This document shows, one piece after another, positions 1 to 9,478 of a stretch of DNA of 64,000 nt; position 1 is the first letter of the stretch; each line of letters opens with the position of its first letter. Origin of the DNA: Pseudomonas koreensis (lineage in GTDB: Bacteria > Pseudomonadota > Gammaproteobacteria > Pseudomonadales > Pseudomonadaceae); contig NZ_JAOEJU010000006.1 of assembly GCF_025447595.1 (NCBI RefSeq), forward strand, positions 186,001 to 250,000, given 5' to 3'. Below the pieces are notes generated by a model. It worked only from the letters and a program-made list of their open reading frames with translations, was not told the DNA's origin and searched no databases. The position numbers and the translations under genes are program-made.

Positions 1-3000
1 GTTGACCGTGACCTGACCGAGGGCGGCTTTCGCTTCCTGGGCCTGATGCTGCGGTGCGTAGACCTGAGTGAAGCGTACCGGCGGCAGGTTGAACTGGCCC
101 TTCTGCGAGAAGCGCACCAGATGGCGCAGACGCAATTCACCGCTCAACGCATCTACCGGCACCGCGTAGGCCAGTTGACCCGGCTCGAACCGTGCTTTTT
201 CCAGCGCGGTCGGCTCGGTGCCGTCCTTGCCCTGCAACTTGATGCCCCACGTGGTGCGCTCGACATCCGCGCCCGGCGGCAGCGGCACTTCAAGCATGCC
301 GTAGCGCAGCGGTTTCGGTGCTTTGCTGGTGAGGATCACCTCGTCCAGATACAGGCTGTCGCTGGACAACGGCTTGCTACCGACCGGCTCCAGTTTGAAA
401 GTGAAGGCTTCGTCACCCGGCACCAGACGCGACAGGCGACGAGTGATGGTCACCGCCATCGGATCGACCGCCGGTTGCTGGGTCTGGTAACTCAGCGCCG
501 CACGCAATGGACGCTCCTGAGTGCCCGACACCGACAACACGCTCGGCACCGGTGCAGCACCCTGCCACGTCCAGAACATCTCGCCGGTCGCGCCGTAGTT
601 TTTCTTCCAGCCTTCGCCCGGTGCCAACGCGATGGTCGGCGACGCCTGGGCGATGCTGCGTTGCAGCCAGGTCAGCGCCAGCGCACGTTCGAGGGTCGAT
701 TGCTGTGGCAACAGGCGTTGCAACAACGCTGTCCCGCGAGCCTGATCGAACGGTTGCAGCGACAAATTCAGCGCTTCGGCAAACGGCTGCGAACTGACCG
801 ACAGACGCTGTTGTGCAGCGCCCAACTGACGATTGAACGCGTCCGGCAAAGCGACTTTCGATTGCGTGGCCAGCGATGCGGTCAATACCCGTGCCGCCGC
901 CAGACCGAGCGCCGAATCCGGATCGCCCATCACCAGACTGTCTTCACCGTCGTCCATCAGGTTCGCGGCATTGCCTTCACCGGCCTTGGCCAGATCGTCC
1001 ATCAAGCCGCTGAGCAGCGTGTTGACCGGCAGATGCATCTGCTTGGCGAACGACAGGATCAGCGCCCGTTGCAGCAATGGCGTGTTCGGCGACTGCTTGG
1101 CGTAGACCTCCAGCACCCGCTGCCAGTGCTCCGGCGGCAAGGTCAGATCCAGCACCTGACTGGCGTTCCAGTCGGCGTAATAGGCGTAAGCGGTGAGGAA
1201 CGCATCCGGCTCGCCGTCGAAGCCCCACCAGGTGAAGCTTGCCGACGGCCCGGCCATTTGCACCAGACGCAAACGACTGTTCTGCATGATCAGGCGCAAG
1301 CGGTCGCGGATCTGCGGGCTCGACGCCAGCGACGGATAAGCGATGCTCAGCGGCAGCAAACGACTGGCAGTCTGCTCGACGCCGCCGTATGGATAGCTGA
1401 GCAAATCGTCGAGGGCCGAACGGAACAGCGCTTGCGGGCTGTCATCCAGACGCAAGCGAATATCGGTGGCGTCCGCCGGCAGGCTCAATGGCGTATCGCC
1501 GCTGGCCACATCAAGGCTCTGGGTCTGCGTCACTTGCCAGCCTTCGCCGGTCGCGGTCAGGCGCACAGCCAGGGCATCGGCGGTCTTGCCGTCCTGCACC
1601 AGCTCGGCTGTCCACTCGCCGGTGGCCAATGCGAACGCTGGCAGCGGCAGGTAGTTGATACCGTTGTTCAGCGTCACCGGCAGGCGCTGTTCGACGCCGG
1701 CGTAGTGCGTCACCAGCTCAGCCTTGACCGGTTTTTCGGCCTGACTGAAGGCGAACACGCCGAGTTGCGGCTGATCGCCCTTGCGGAATTTGCTTGGCCC
1801 GCTCCACTTCAGGTACAGCGGTTTTTCCGAGCGCACGAACTGCTTCTTCTGCCCGACCTGCCCGTCATCGGCAATCGCCCGCGCGGTGATGCGCCAGCGG
1901 GTCAGCGAGTCCGGCATCTTGAAGGTGAAGCGGGTCTTGCCGTCGGCGTCGGTCAGCAACTCTGGCTGCCACGCAGCGGTATCGACGTCTTCGCGACGCG
2001 GCCGCTCCAGCACTTTCACCCCGCGTTCGCTGCGGTTGGCCTTGCCCGGTGCGCCCGGGCTGCCCGGCAGCGCCACGTCGTAGCTGATGAACGACAGGCT
2101 GGCGCTGGTGCGCACGTTGTTGCGGCGCGGGTGGTAGAAGAACTGGTCGATGGTCGGCGCGACTTCCGGTTGCAGCGCGTAGACCATTTCGTCGACCACG
2201 CTGACCGTCAGGTGCGCCGGCACAGCCTTGCCGGCGAACTGCGTGGTCAGGTCGACGGTCACGGTATCGCCCGGCTGATAAGTCTCTTTGTCGGTCTTGA
2301 TCGCCACGTCGATCTGCGGCGCGACGACCTTGATCCCGGCGTTCTGGAAGCTGTACTGACCGCCCTTGGTGTAGAGCACGGAGAACGTCAGGTTTGGCGC
2401 GAAATTGTCCTTCACCGGGATACGTGCGCGGTATTGGGTTTCGCTGAGTTTTTCCAGTTTCAGCCAGTCGCCACCCTTGACCAGCAGCGCGGTGGCTTCG
2501 ACCTTGTCACGTTCCAGCGACAGCAGTGCATCGCTGACCGGCTCCGGGAATGTAATCAGCGCAAGCGCTTCGTCGCCAGCCTTGTACTCGGGTTTGTCGA
2601 GGACGATTTCCACGGTGCCCGGCACTGCCTTGACGCCATCGCCGGTGACCGAATGACCGGTCGCACCAAGCACTCGGCCGTGCTGATCTTTCAGCGACAG
2701 GTTGTAGGTGCCCGGGCGCTCGAAGGCCACGCTGAAGCTTTTGTCTTTCGCCGCTAGTTTGCCTTCGCCGGTGGTCTGGTCTTCCAGACGCACCCAGCTG
2801 TAGCTGCTCGGCACAACGGCCTGCGCCTGTTGGCTGCCGCCCTCATTGGCGTAGCTGAACGCGACCTTGTCACCGACTGCGCTGAAACGCTGCAGCGCGG
2901 TCAGGCGGAAGCTGGCAGCACCGCGGTCGATGAGTATTTCCTTGGTGGTCTTGACCCGATACGCCGCGCCATCACTGGCAAACACGGTGAGCATGTAGCG

Positions 3001-4548
3001 GCTCGGCTTGTCGGCGGCCGGCAGGTCGAGGGTCGCGTTGCCCTTGCTGTCGGTGGTCAGTTCGGTGCTGGTCAGCTCCACCGGGAATTGCCCGAGGTAT
3101 TGCAGCTCGTTGTCGACCATCGACAGTTGCTGGGCGCGCAGGCTCAGGGTCAGTTTGGCGTTGGCCACCGGTTTGCCGTCCGGGTAAAGCAGCACCAGGC
3201 TGCCCTTCACCGGCTCGCCGGTGCGGTAATCCTGCTTGGCCAGATTCAGCGAGATTTCGAAGTGCGGCTTGATGTACTCCGCCACACGGAACGCACTGCT
3301 GTAGGCCTGATCCTTGTAGTTGAAACGCAGCTCGTAACCGCCGGCCACGGCGTTGTCCGGCAACTGGAAACGGCCCTGGGTGCCAGCCTTGGAATCAAGT
3401 TTCAGATCCAGACGCTGCAACTCGGTGCCGGAGGCATCGAGCACGCTGACATTAACGTCCGCTGCGCCCGGCAACACTGAATCCCGAGCATTCTTGAATT
3501 CACGGCCGACGATTTTCAGCGACACCCAATCGCCCGGGCGATACAGCGGTCGGTCGGTGAAAGCGTAGAGTTTGGTGTCGTAGATTTCGCTGTCGTAATA
3601 GAAGTTTTCCGAGACGAACACCCCGCCCTCTTCGTCCTCGCCGATCACGAACGAACGCTCGGGGCTGACGTGTTTCAGGCGCAGCAGACCATCAGTGTCG
3701 GTGGCGCCGCTGCTCATCACGCCGAGGCCATCGGTCCACAACACATTGACCTTCGGCACCGAGCTGCCTTCATGTTTGCGCGCAGCCCACACCAGCAATT
3801 CATCACCGGCAATCTTGCTCACCGCCACGGTGTTGGAGACGAAAACCATGGTGGTCGCGCGGTATTTGCCGATCAGCGCTTCGACCAGATACAGGCCCGG
3901 TTTCAGATTGCCCAGCGGGATGTAGACGTTACCCGGCGCAACACTGACGAACTCGCTGGAAGACCCGGCCAGATTGACGCCGGTCGGCGGCTGGATCGGC
4001 TTGGCCTGCCACAGCGGATAACGGAACTGGCTGACCACCGGCAGGCCCGGAATCAGGGCGAACTGCGGTTGCGCGTCGTACGGCGTCGGCGCGGCGATGG
4101 CGTTGCCCATCTTCAGTTCCGGCACTTCTTCGGTGACTTGCTGACGCGACTCGTAGGAGAACGCACGCTGCATCACCCGACGGGATTTGCGGTACCAGTT
4201 GTCCCAAAGGTACGCGAGGGTGTTCGACAGGCCTTCGCCCTTGAACTGGCCGTCACTGACAACGCGGTGCAGGTTCTTCTGGCGCTTGAGGAAGTCCAGC
4301 GGCTTGTCGATTTTGTACACCCGAATGTCGGCGCCGCCGTACGGTTCCATGCGGAAACGACGGTAGTCACGACCCGGGGCTTCAAGGCGCACCACCGCCT
4401 GTTCGTCGGCGGCGAAACTGCTGTCGGCCAGCAGAAAAAAGCTCTCACCGGAGACTGGCGTGTAGCCGCTTGGCTCGACGGTGTCTTCGGCATTCACGGC
4501 CGAAAACGGCAGGACTGACAGCAACAGAAAAGGCAGTAAGCGCAGCAT
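1..4548 (-). CDS. magD: Alpha-2-macroglobulin family protein, MagD/YfaS type (3' end outside window)
   Basis: The minus frame is open from the ATG at 4548 to the window edge, giving about 1516 residues without a stop; E. coli YfaS is about 1530, so only a short C-terminus is missing. It starts with a signal peptide (MLRLLPFLLLSVLPFSAVNA) and carries MG/bait-type beta domains (for example YRPGDWVSLKI, YKAGDEALALITFPEP). Bacterial macroglobulins are periplasmic proteins thought to trap or guard against proteases. At the position where thioester members have CLEQ, this protein has GGVEQT (around 1380-1395), so the thioester cysteine is absent, as in the YfaS/MagD branch. It is the last visible gene of a four-gene operon with DUF1175, DUF2138 and DUF2135 partners. 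The family call is firm; the mag assignment rests on the neighbours. Confidence 0.92.
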   Translation of the reverse strand, partial: MLRLLPFLLLSVLPFSAVNAEDTVEPSGYTPVSGESFFLLADSSFAADEQAVVRLEAPGRDYRRFRMEPYGGADIRVYKIDKPLDFLKRQKNLHRVVSDGQFKGEGLSNTLAYLWDNWYRKSRRVMQRAFSYESRQQVTEEVPELKMGNAIAAPTPYDAQPQFALIPGLPVVSQFRYPLWQAKPIQPPTGVNLAGSSSEFVSVAPGNVYIPLGNLKPGLYLVEALIGKYRATTMVFVSNTVAVSKIAGDELLVWAARKHEGSSVPKVNVLWTDGLGVMSSGATDTDGLLRLKHVSPERSFVIGEDEEGGVFVSENFYYDSEIYDTKLYAFTDRPLYRPGDWVSLKIVGREFKNARDSVLPGAADVNVSVLDASGTELQRLDLKLDSKAGTQGRFQLPDNAVAGGYELRFNYKDQAYSSAFRVAEYIKPHFEISLNLAKQDYRTGEPVKGSLVLLYPDGKPVANAKLTLSLRAQQLSMVDNELQYLGQFPVELTSTELTTDSKGNATLDLPAADKPSRYMLTVFASDGAAYRVKTTKEILIDRGAASFRLTALQRFSAVGDKVAFSYANEGGSQQAQAVVPSSYSWVRLEDQTTGEGKLAAKDKSFSVAFERPGTYNLSLKDQHGRVLGATGHSVTGDGVKAVPGTVEIVLDKPEYKAGDEALALITFPEPVSDALLSLERDKVEATALLVKGGDWLKLEKLSETQYRARIPVKDNFAPNLTFSVLYTKGGQYSFQNAGIKVVAPQIDVAIKTDKETYQPGDTVTVDLTTQFAGKAVPAHLTVSVVDEMVYALQPEVAPTIDQFFYHPRRNNVRTSASLSFISYDVALPGSPGAPGKANRSERGVKVLERPRREDVDTAAWQPELLTDADGKTRFTFKMPDSLTRWRITARAIADDGQVGQKKQFVRSEKPLYLKWSGPSKFRKGDQPQLGVFAFSQAEKPVKAELVTHYAGVEQRLPVTLNNGINYLPLPAFALATGEWTAELVQDGKTADALAVRLTATGEGWQVTQTQSLDVASGDTPLSLPADATDIRLRLDDSPQALFRSALDDLLSYPYGGVEQTASRLLPLSIAYPSLASSPQIRDRLRLIMQNSRLRLVQMAGPSASFTWWGFDGEPDAFLTAYAYYADWNASQVLDLTLPPEHWQRVLEVYAKQSPNTPLLQRALILSFAKQMHLPVNTLLSGLMDDLAKAGEGNAANLMDDGEDSLVMGDPDSALGLAAARVLTASLATQSKVALPDAFNRQLGAAQQRLSVSSQPFAEALNLSLQPFDQARGTALLQRLLPQQSTLERALALTWLQRSIAQASPTIALAPGEGWKKNYGATGEMFWTWQGAAPVPSVLSVSGTQERPLRAALSYQTQQPAVDPMAVTITRRLSRLVPGDEAFTFKLEPVGSKPLSSDSLYLDEVILTSKAPKPLRYGMLEVPLPPGADVERTTWGIKLQGKDGTEPTALEKARFEPGQLAYAVPVDALSGELRLRHLVRFSQKGQFNLPPVRFTQVYAPQHQAQEAKAALGQVTVN

Positions 4549-4559
4549 GCGGGCACCGG

Positions 4560-5198
4560 TCATTGGGAGAGAAAGTTCAGTCGATAGACGCCGATGAAGT
4601 TGGGGTTGGCTGCGTCGGGTATCCATCGGGTGTCCTTCCATGTCATGAGTTGCTGCAGGCTTGCCGAACGCATGCCGTTGTCGGTTGGGGTGGTCGTGCC
4701 GGTGTGATAGGCGATGTAGCGGCCCATCCAGATCATCAGGTGCTGGTCGTCGCCCTGATCGAAAAACATCAGATCGCCGGGCCGTGCCTGGGACACGTCG
4801 CGGCCGATCAGATGGCTGTTGAACTGAATCAGTTTGATCGCGTTGACGTAGGGCCCGACCTTGCCGCCGCCCTGCTGCCATTGCTGGGCAAGCTTGCGCT
4901 GATCGGCGCTCAGGTCCAGCTCCGGCGGCAGGTAGCGGTTGGACACGCCATTGCTGCGCAGCCATTTGTCGTCTTGGACTTTCAGTGCTTCGTTGGCGGC
5001 GAAACGCACCAGCCCCGCACAGTCCTGCTGATACCAGCGCGGGCTCGGGCCTTTGCTCAACTGCTCCTGAGCGATGCGCACGAACCAGGCGCGAAAGACT
5101 TGGGACTGCTGCGGATCGAGGGCCGGCGCCTCAACGGCTCGGGCGCCGGCGCTCAGCAAGAGCGCGAACAAGCCGAGGCTGCGGATCAACGACGTCAC
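4560..5198 (-). CDS. DUF1175 family protein (YfaT/MagC type)
   Basis: The protein has about 212 residues and an N-terminal signal sequence ([21 protein letters not shown]). I chose the GTG at 5198 because it overlaps the stop of the upstream DUF2138 gene as GTGA and has GGAG about 11 bases before it; an ATG at 5225 would lie deep inside that gene. Visible motifs include [17 protein letters not shown] near residue 65, [21 protein letters not shown] in the middle and AYHTGTTT. The Cys in DCAGLVRF followed by PGDLMFF and HLMIWMG resembles an NlpC/P60-like cysteine peptidase layout, but activity is only inferred. DUF1175 genes regularly sit beside YfaS-type macroglobulins, so a role with the macroglobulin in the periplasm is likely. 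Confidence 0.85.
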   Translation of the reverse strand: MTSLIRSLGLFALLLSAGARAVEAPALDPQQSQVFRAWFVRIAQEQLSKGPSPRWYQQDCAGLVRFAANEALKVQDDKWLRSNGVSNRYLPPELDLSADQRKLAQQWQQGGGKVGPYVNAIKLIQFNSHLIGRDVSQARPGDLMFFDQGDDQHLMIWMGRYIAYHTGTTTPTDNGMRSASLQQLMTWKDTRWIPDAANPNFIGVYRLNFLSQ

Positions 5199-6928
5199 AG
5201 CGCTTTCCACTCCAGCGGCAGCCATTGCCAGTGACCGTCAGGCTCGCTGCCCTCCGGCAGGATCAGGGCGTATTTGCCCATGCCGCCGAGGGTGCGCAAT
5301 TTCGGAATCAGGTAGGTTTGCGCGGCGTTGTAGAACACCGGCTCCATGTCCTGCGGCAAGCTGTCGAGGGTTTCCTGCTGGATCAGTTGCGCCATCGAAT
5401 CCGGGCCGAAGTAGATCGGCATCAGCACGTCTTTCGGCAGCACATCGGCCATCGGCGGGAAGCGTTTGTCGAGGGTGCCAAGGGCCTTGTCGACCAGTTT
5501 GTCGTCGAGGGAAAACAGCAGCGTCGAACCGTGGCGCGCGAGACTGACTTTCATGAAGGCTCGACCGGTGATCGCGTCCGGGTTCTCGGCATCCTTGGCC
5601 GCGTAGGGGCCGAAGTTGGAACTGACCTGACGCTGCCAGAGGTGGCTCTGGCCTTCCTGTTTCTCAACCACCGGGAACGCGTGCTCGTCGACCTTGCTTT
5701 CGTAGGCGCCGACCATCGAATCGAACAGCGTGCCGATATCTGCGTCGAGTTTGCCGCTGTCTTCGTCGTTGAGACTGGCCACCAGCAATGGCGTGTACAA
5801 CCGCGAATCGGCGTACCAGCACAGGCCCGCCGCGCCGGCCACGTGCTCGGTGAGTTTCTGCGCCACGGCTTCTTCGGCGCCGAGTTTCACCAGCAACGGT
5901 TTCTGTGGCTCGGCAGCGACCGGCAAGGTCACGCAGGCACTGGCGCCCAGCGGCATGGCTTGCCAGACCGGTTTGAAGTCGAAGTCCGGCTGGTTCTCCA
6001 GCTCATCCATCGCGAGATAGCTGTGCCAGCCCTCGTCGTCCATGTCGAAACGCAAACCGGCGAAGTTCGGGATGAAACGCTGGTAACCCATGGCCAGGAC
6101 GCTGGAATTGACCGACAGGCGCTGTTTGGTTTCAGGTGTCTTGGCCGTGAGCCCGAATGCTTCGGGGAACAGTTTTTCACCGTTGAGCAACGCCGCCAGC
6201 GCTTGCGGCGAAACGTGGCCGGACTCCTCGGAAGCACCACTTTCCGGGTCGTAGAATTTGGTCGGGTTGGACAGCACTACCAGTTTGTCGCCACGGGAGG
6301 CGAACAACAGGGATTTGCCGGCGTTGTAGGTCAGTTGATACAGCGGCACTTCATCGCCGCCGACTTTCAGGGTGCTGAACACGCTCAGTTGCGAATCATC
6401 CAGCGCGACTTTCGCCAGCGGCTCCAGCACTTTGGCCAGCCCGCCGCGATCCATCACCAGCAGGAAATCCTTCAGCCGACCGTCGGCGCCACGCCACAGC
6501 GCGACGTCTGCCGGTTGATCGAAGAGCTGCTCGATCAGGCTGTCCTGCAACTTCAGGTCATGCTCGTAGATGATCCGTCGCAGACTGCCGATCAAGCCGA
6601 GGCGGTCGGCGTGGGTTTCGTAATAGAAGACGAAATCCTCGGTGAGCGTGGCCTTGAGAAACGGCACTGTCAGCAAGTCCTTGGGCAACTGGCTCAGGGA
6701 GCGGGTTTCCAGCAGCGCGTCCGGGCGGCTCAGGCCGAGCTTGTCGCTGGCCAATTCCGCCGGCGGCGCCTTGGGTTTGTGCATCAGCCAGCCGAGCCCG
6801 CCCGCCACGCCGGCCACCAGGCACAGCCCGACCGCCAGCAACGGCCAGCGCCGGGAAGGTTTGCCCGCAGGTGTTACGGCGGCCGGTGTAGCAGTGTTAT
6901 CGCTCATCTTTCCAGAACCCGAGTTCAT
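5195..6928 (-). CDS. DUF2138 family protein (YfaA/MagB type)
   Basis: The protein has 577 residues with one N-terminal membrane anchor ([24 protein letters not shown], about residues 26-49) and a long, presumably periplasmic, domain. DUF2138 proteins occur only in yfa/mag macroglobulin clusters and have no known biochemical function. The start could be the ATG at 6928 or the second ATG at 6907 (MSDNTATPA); neither has an ideal ribosome binding site. It lies 14 bases after the DUF2135 gene and overlaps the DUF1175 gene by four bases, so the genes are co-transcribed. In P. aeruginosa the equivalent operon encodes an inner-membrane complex around MagD; the same is inferred here. Confidence 0.85.
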   Translation of the reverse strand: MNSGSGKMSDNTATPAAVTPAGKPSRRWPLLAVGLCLVAGVAGGLGWLMHKPKAPPAELASDKLGLSRPDALLETRSLSQLPKDLLTVPFLKATLTEDFVFYYETHADRLGLIGSLRRIIYEHDLKLQDSLIEQLFDQPADVALWRGADGRLKDFLLVMDRGGLAKVLEPLAKVALDDSQLSVFSTLKVGGDEVPLYQLTYNAGKSLLFASRGDKLVVLSNPTKFYDPESGASEESGHVSPQALAALLNGEKLFPEAFGLTAKTPETKQRLSVNSSVLAMGYQRFIPNFAGLRFDMDDEGWHSYLAMDELENQPDFDFKPVWQAMPLGASACVTLPVAAEPQKPLLVKLGAEEAVAQKLTEHVAGAAGLCWYADSRLYTPLLVASLNDEDSGKLDADIGTLFDSMVGAYESKVDEHAFPVVEKQEGQSHLWQRQVSSNFGPYAAKDAENPDAITGRAFMKVSLARHGSTLLFSLDDKLVDKALGTLDKRFPPMADVLPKDVLMPIYFGPDSMAQLIQQETLDSLPQDMEPVFYNAAQTYLIPKLRTLGGMGKYALILPEGSEPDGHWQWLPLEWKAL

Positions 6929-6942
6929 CCGTGGCGGGATGC

Positions 6943-7734
6943 TTAATAGTTGAAAGTCTTGACCAGCAGCAGATCACCGATGGCCCGCAGGGGCACGATG
7001 AACGTTTCGCGTTTTTCGTCGATGGTGTTTTCGTTGAGCACCAGCGTGATTTGCGAGGTGATGACCTCGTTCTGGTTGCCGGTCTCCTCGAAGTTATAGC
7101 CGCCGTTACCGAAGTTGCCCCAATAGTTGACGTAAACCAGATAGGTGCCGTGCAGCGGCGCCGTCATGGTGAACATTTCCGGGCCGGGGCCATCGACGCC
7201 GTCGGGGTCGAGGCCGCCGCCGTTGCTCATCGCCGGGCGCGCCCAAAAGGCGTGCTGGCCGTCAGGCGTAATGACGTGCAGGTCGAGTTCGGCTTTAGGA
7301 TCGTCCCAGCCGAGCACCACGCGAATCCGCGCCGGCGTGCGCAAATTGTTGGCTTCGTAGAATTGAACGCGCTTGAGCGACTGGCCGTCGGCGCTGATCA
7401 CCTCGACGCTGTTGGAACCGGCGCCAAACGCGTACGGCCGGGCGAAACGGCCCTGGTCGTCGGTGTACAGATTCAGTGGATTGCCATTCACCGCCAGGCT
7501 GTGCGGCGGCCGTAGATGCCCGATGGCCTTGAGCTGGCCCTGGATCATCGTGCGATTGCGCTGGATGCCGCGATCAATGGGCGGCGTGGGATAGGCGACT
7601 TGCGGGTTTTCCGTGCGATCGAGCAGCCCGTGATAGCGCCACCCACCCACCGGCTCCGACAGCTCCGCGCTCGGCGCCGCCAGCAGCGCGGGCGCGCAGG
7701 CCAGGCCGATCAGCAGCAAAAGAAGTGAACGCAT
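6943..7734 (-). CDS. DUF2135 family secreted protein (YfaP/MagA type)
   Basis: The protein has 263 residues from the ATG at 7734, which has a clear GGAGG six bases upstream and begins a signal peptide (MRSLLLLLIGLACAPALLAA). An ATG at 7770 is open in frame but lacks this support. The C-terminal half holds the DUF2135 features VVLGWDDPKAELDLHVITPDGQ and YLVYVNYWGNFG, a calcium-binding-like beta fold. It is the first gene of the macroglobulin operon, so the operon promoter should lie in 7735-8010, shared with the divergent Fic gene. The function is unknown beyond its association with the macroglobulin. Confidence 0.87.
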   Translation of the reverse strand: MRSLLLLLIGLACAPALLAAPSAELSEPVGGWRYHGLLDRTENPQVAYPTPPIDRGIQRNRTMIQGQLKAIGHLRPPHSLAVNGNPLNLYTDDQGRFARPYAFGAGSNSVEVISADGQSLKRVQFYEANNLRTPARIRVVLGWDDPKAELDLHVITPDGQHAFWARPAMSNGGGLDPDGVDGPGPEMFTMTAPLHGTYLVYVNYWGNFGNGGYNFEETGNQNEVITSQITLVLNENTIDEKRETFIVPLRAIGDLLLVKTFNY

Positions 7735-7925
7735 GTGATGCCTCCTGCCATGCCTGACGAAACCTTGCACCCGATCCTCGGTACTTCACAGCGCTGAAAA
7801 CTGCGTTTCGTCTGAAAGACCCGTGACTGTCGGGTCGTAGAAGGCGCGAAGGTTAGCGATTCGGCAGTTTTTTAACAATCGGATACATGTGGATTTGCGG
7901 TGGGAATCACGGCGTCCAGTGGACG

Positions 7926-7990
7926 GTGAGCCGAATAGGCGTCATATTCGGCTCACTAAATGAGCCGAATAGCGTTTCCAATCGGCTCAC
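7926..7990. promoter_or_regulatory. Two tandem palindromic operators upstream of fic
   Basis: Four copies of the half-site TGAGCCGA(A/T)T lie in 65 bases. The first palindrome has perfect 12-base arms, GTGAGCCGAATA at 7926-7937 and its complement at 7945-7956. The second has arms at 7961-7970 and 7980-7989 with one mismatch. They end 21 bases before the fic start at 8011. The Fic protein carries a C-terminal winged-helix region, so self-repression is the simplest reading, but another repressor is possible. The repeats also lie in front of the divergent macroglobulin operon. Confidence 0.7.
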
Positions 7991-8010
7991 GCACTCAGGA
8001 ACAGCAATAA

Positions 8011-9156
8011 ATGGCGACTCACTGGATCTGGCAGCAACCTGATTGGCCCGACTTCAACTGGCAGGCGGAACGCCTGTCACCGTTGTTGCGCGAGTGTGTT
8101 CAGGCACAAGGTCAATTGATGGGCATGGCGGGATCGGTGAGCCATTCACTGAGTGCGCAGACAGAGCTGGATGCTTTGCTGCAAAACATCGTGACCTCCT
8201 CGGCCATCGAGGGTGAGCAGTTGAATGTCGGATCCGTGCGCTCTTCATTGGCTCGACGTCTGGGGCTGGAATTACCGGATGGCGACAAAGTCAGCAAGCG
8301 CAGCGAGGGTCTCGCGCAACTGATGCTCGATGCTACTCAACGTTTTGCCGAACCGCTGACGCTGGAACGATTGCTGGAATGGCACTCATGGCTGTTTCCA
8401 GAACAGGAGAGTGGTTTCCTTTCGCGAGCAATCAATGTCGGCGCTCTACGCGGCGATGAGCCAATGCATGTGGTTTCCGGGCGAATCGACCGCCCGACCG
8501 TGCACTTCGAGGCCCCACCGCGACAGGGGCTTGAACGACAACTGGACAGTTTTCTCAAGTGGTTCGACGCCAGTCAGCATCAGGCAGGCCTCGATCCTTT
8601 ACTGCGAGCAGGCATCGCACATTTCTGGTTCGTCACCTTGCACCCGTTCGATGACGGCAACGGCCGTCTGACCCGCACTCTCACCGATCTGGCACTGGCT
8701 CAGGGCGAAGCGCAGGCCATTCGTTTTTATGCGATGTCCGCCAGCATTCTCGATGATCGTGCGGGCTATTACCGGACTCTCGAATCCAGCCAGAAAGCCA
8801 CGCTGGACATCACCGACTGGCTCGCATGGTTCCTGCAAACCCTGCTGCGCAGCCTGCAACAGGCCATTGCGCGGATTGAAGGCGTTCTGGGCAAGTCACG
8901 CTTCTGGCAAACGCATCGGGAATCCGAGCTGTCGGTAGAGCAGATCAAAGTGCTCAACCGCCTGCTCGACGGTGGTGAACGCGGTTTCGAGCACGGTATC
9001 AGTGCGGCGCAGTATCAGGCCGTGGCGAAAGTCTCCAAGGCCACGGCGACCCGACATCTGGCGGAGCTGCTGGAAAAGGGTTGTCTCGAACGCCTGCCCG
9101 GCGGTGGGCGCAGTACGCGCTATCAGATCAGTTTTCCAGGCAAATCCGCGGGCTAA
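8011..9156 (+). CDS. Fic family AMP-transferase with DUF4172 N-terminus and C-terminal winged helix
   Basis: The protein has 381 residues. Fic enzymes transfer AMP (or another nucleotide) from ATP to a hydroxyl of a target protein. The active-site loop HPFDDGNGRL is near residue 212. The inhibitory helix motif (S/T)xxxEG is present N-terminal to the core as SSAIEGE (about residues 62-68), which makes it a self-inhibited class II Fic; no separate antitoxin is needed. The N-terminal region fits DUF4172. The last 80 residues (ISAAQYQAVAKVSKATATRH, then a basic wing GGGRSTRYQIS) look like a DNA-binding winged helix. It is monocistronic, with the palindromic operators directly upstream. The ribosome binding site (AGGA, 11 bases) is modest. 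Confidence 0.93.
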   Translation: MATHWIWQQPDWPDFNWQAERLSPLLRECVQAQGQLMGMAGSVSHSLSAQTELDALLQNIVTSSAIEGEQLNVGSVRSSLARRLGLELPDGDKVSKRSEGLAQLMLDATQRFAEPLTLERLLEWHSWLFPEQESGFLSRAINVGALRGDEPMHVVSGRIDRPTVHFEAPPRQGLERQLDSFLKWFDASQHQAGLDPLLRAGIAHFWFVTLHPFDDGNGRLTRTLTDLALAQGEAQAIRFYAMSASILDDRAGYYRTLESSQKATLDITDWLAWFLQTLLRSLQQAIARIEGVLGKSRFWQTHRESELSVEQIKVLNRLLDGGERGFEHGISAAQYQAVAKVSKATATRHLAELLEKGCLERLPGGGRSTRYQISFPGKSAG

Positions 9157-9172
9157 TCCAGGCGCCGCTCAT

Positions 9173-9201
9173 TTGCCCATACCCCCCCTATCTGCTAGTG
9201 T
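9173..9201 (+). promoter_or_regulatory. Probable sigma-70 promoter of xseB-ispA
   Basis: TTGCCC at 9173-9178 and TAGTGT at 9196-9201 are separated by 17 bases, and the -10 element is preceded by TGC (extended -10). It lies 35 bases before the xseB start, in the short gap after fic. Confidence 0.5.
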
Positions 9202-9235
9202 CGCGCCGGTTTAACGTCAACCGGAATTAGCCGCC

Positions 9236-9478
9236 ATGGCCCGCAAAAAAGCTGCACTGGATTTCGAACAGTCCCTCGCCGACCTGCAAACGCTGGTGGA
9301 GCGTCTGGAGAACGGTGAATTGTCGCTGGAAGACTCGCTGACCGCTTTCGAGCAGGGCATCGGCCTGACCCGTGACTGCCAGGCGGCGCTGGCCCAGGCC
9401 GAGCAGAAGGTCCAGGTGTTGCTGGAGCGCGATGGCGAACTCGCCGAGGAACCCTTCGACGCGGATCAGCCAGAATGA
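9236..9478 (+). CDS. xseB: Exodeoxyribonuclease VII small subunit
   Basis: The protein has 80 residues, the usual size for XseB. It contains the family signature [20 protein letters not shown] followed by [21 protein letters not shown], a two-helix bundle. XseB binds the large subunit XseA in several copies to form exonuclease VII, which degrades single-stranded DNA from both ends in the cytoplasm. Its stop overlaps the ispA start (ATGA), the widespread xseB-ispA-dxs arrangement. XseA is not in the window. Confidence 0.96.
   Translation: MARKKAALDFEQSLADLQTLVERLENGELSLEDSLTAFEQGIGLTRDCQAALAQAEQKVQVLLERDGELAEEPFDADQPE

Noticed and set aside
46-2757. A 903-codon open frame on the plus strand
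   Set aside because: It is the mirror of the macroglobulin gene on the minus strand; its Arg/Gln/His-rich protein has no family features, and the minus frame gives a signal peptide and known domains.
4985-6946. A 653-codon open frame on the plus strand
   Set aside because: It is a shadow of the DUF2138 and DUF1175 genes, with the composition typical of antisense frames in high G+C DNA.
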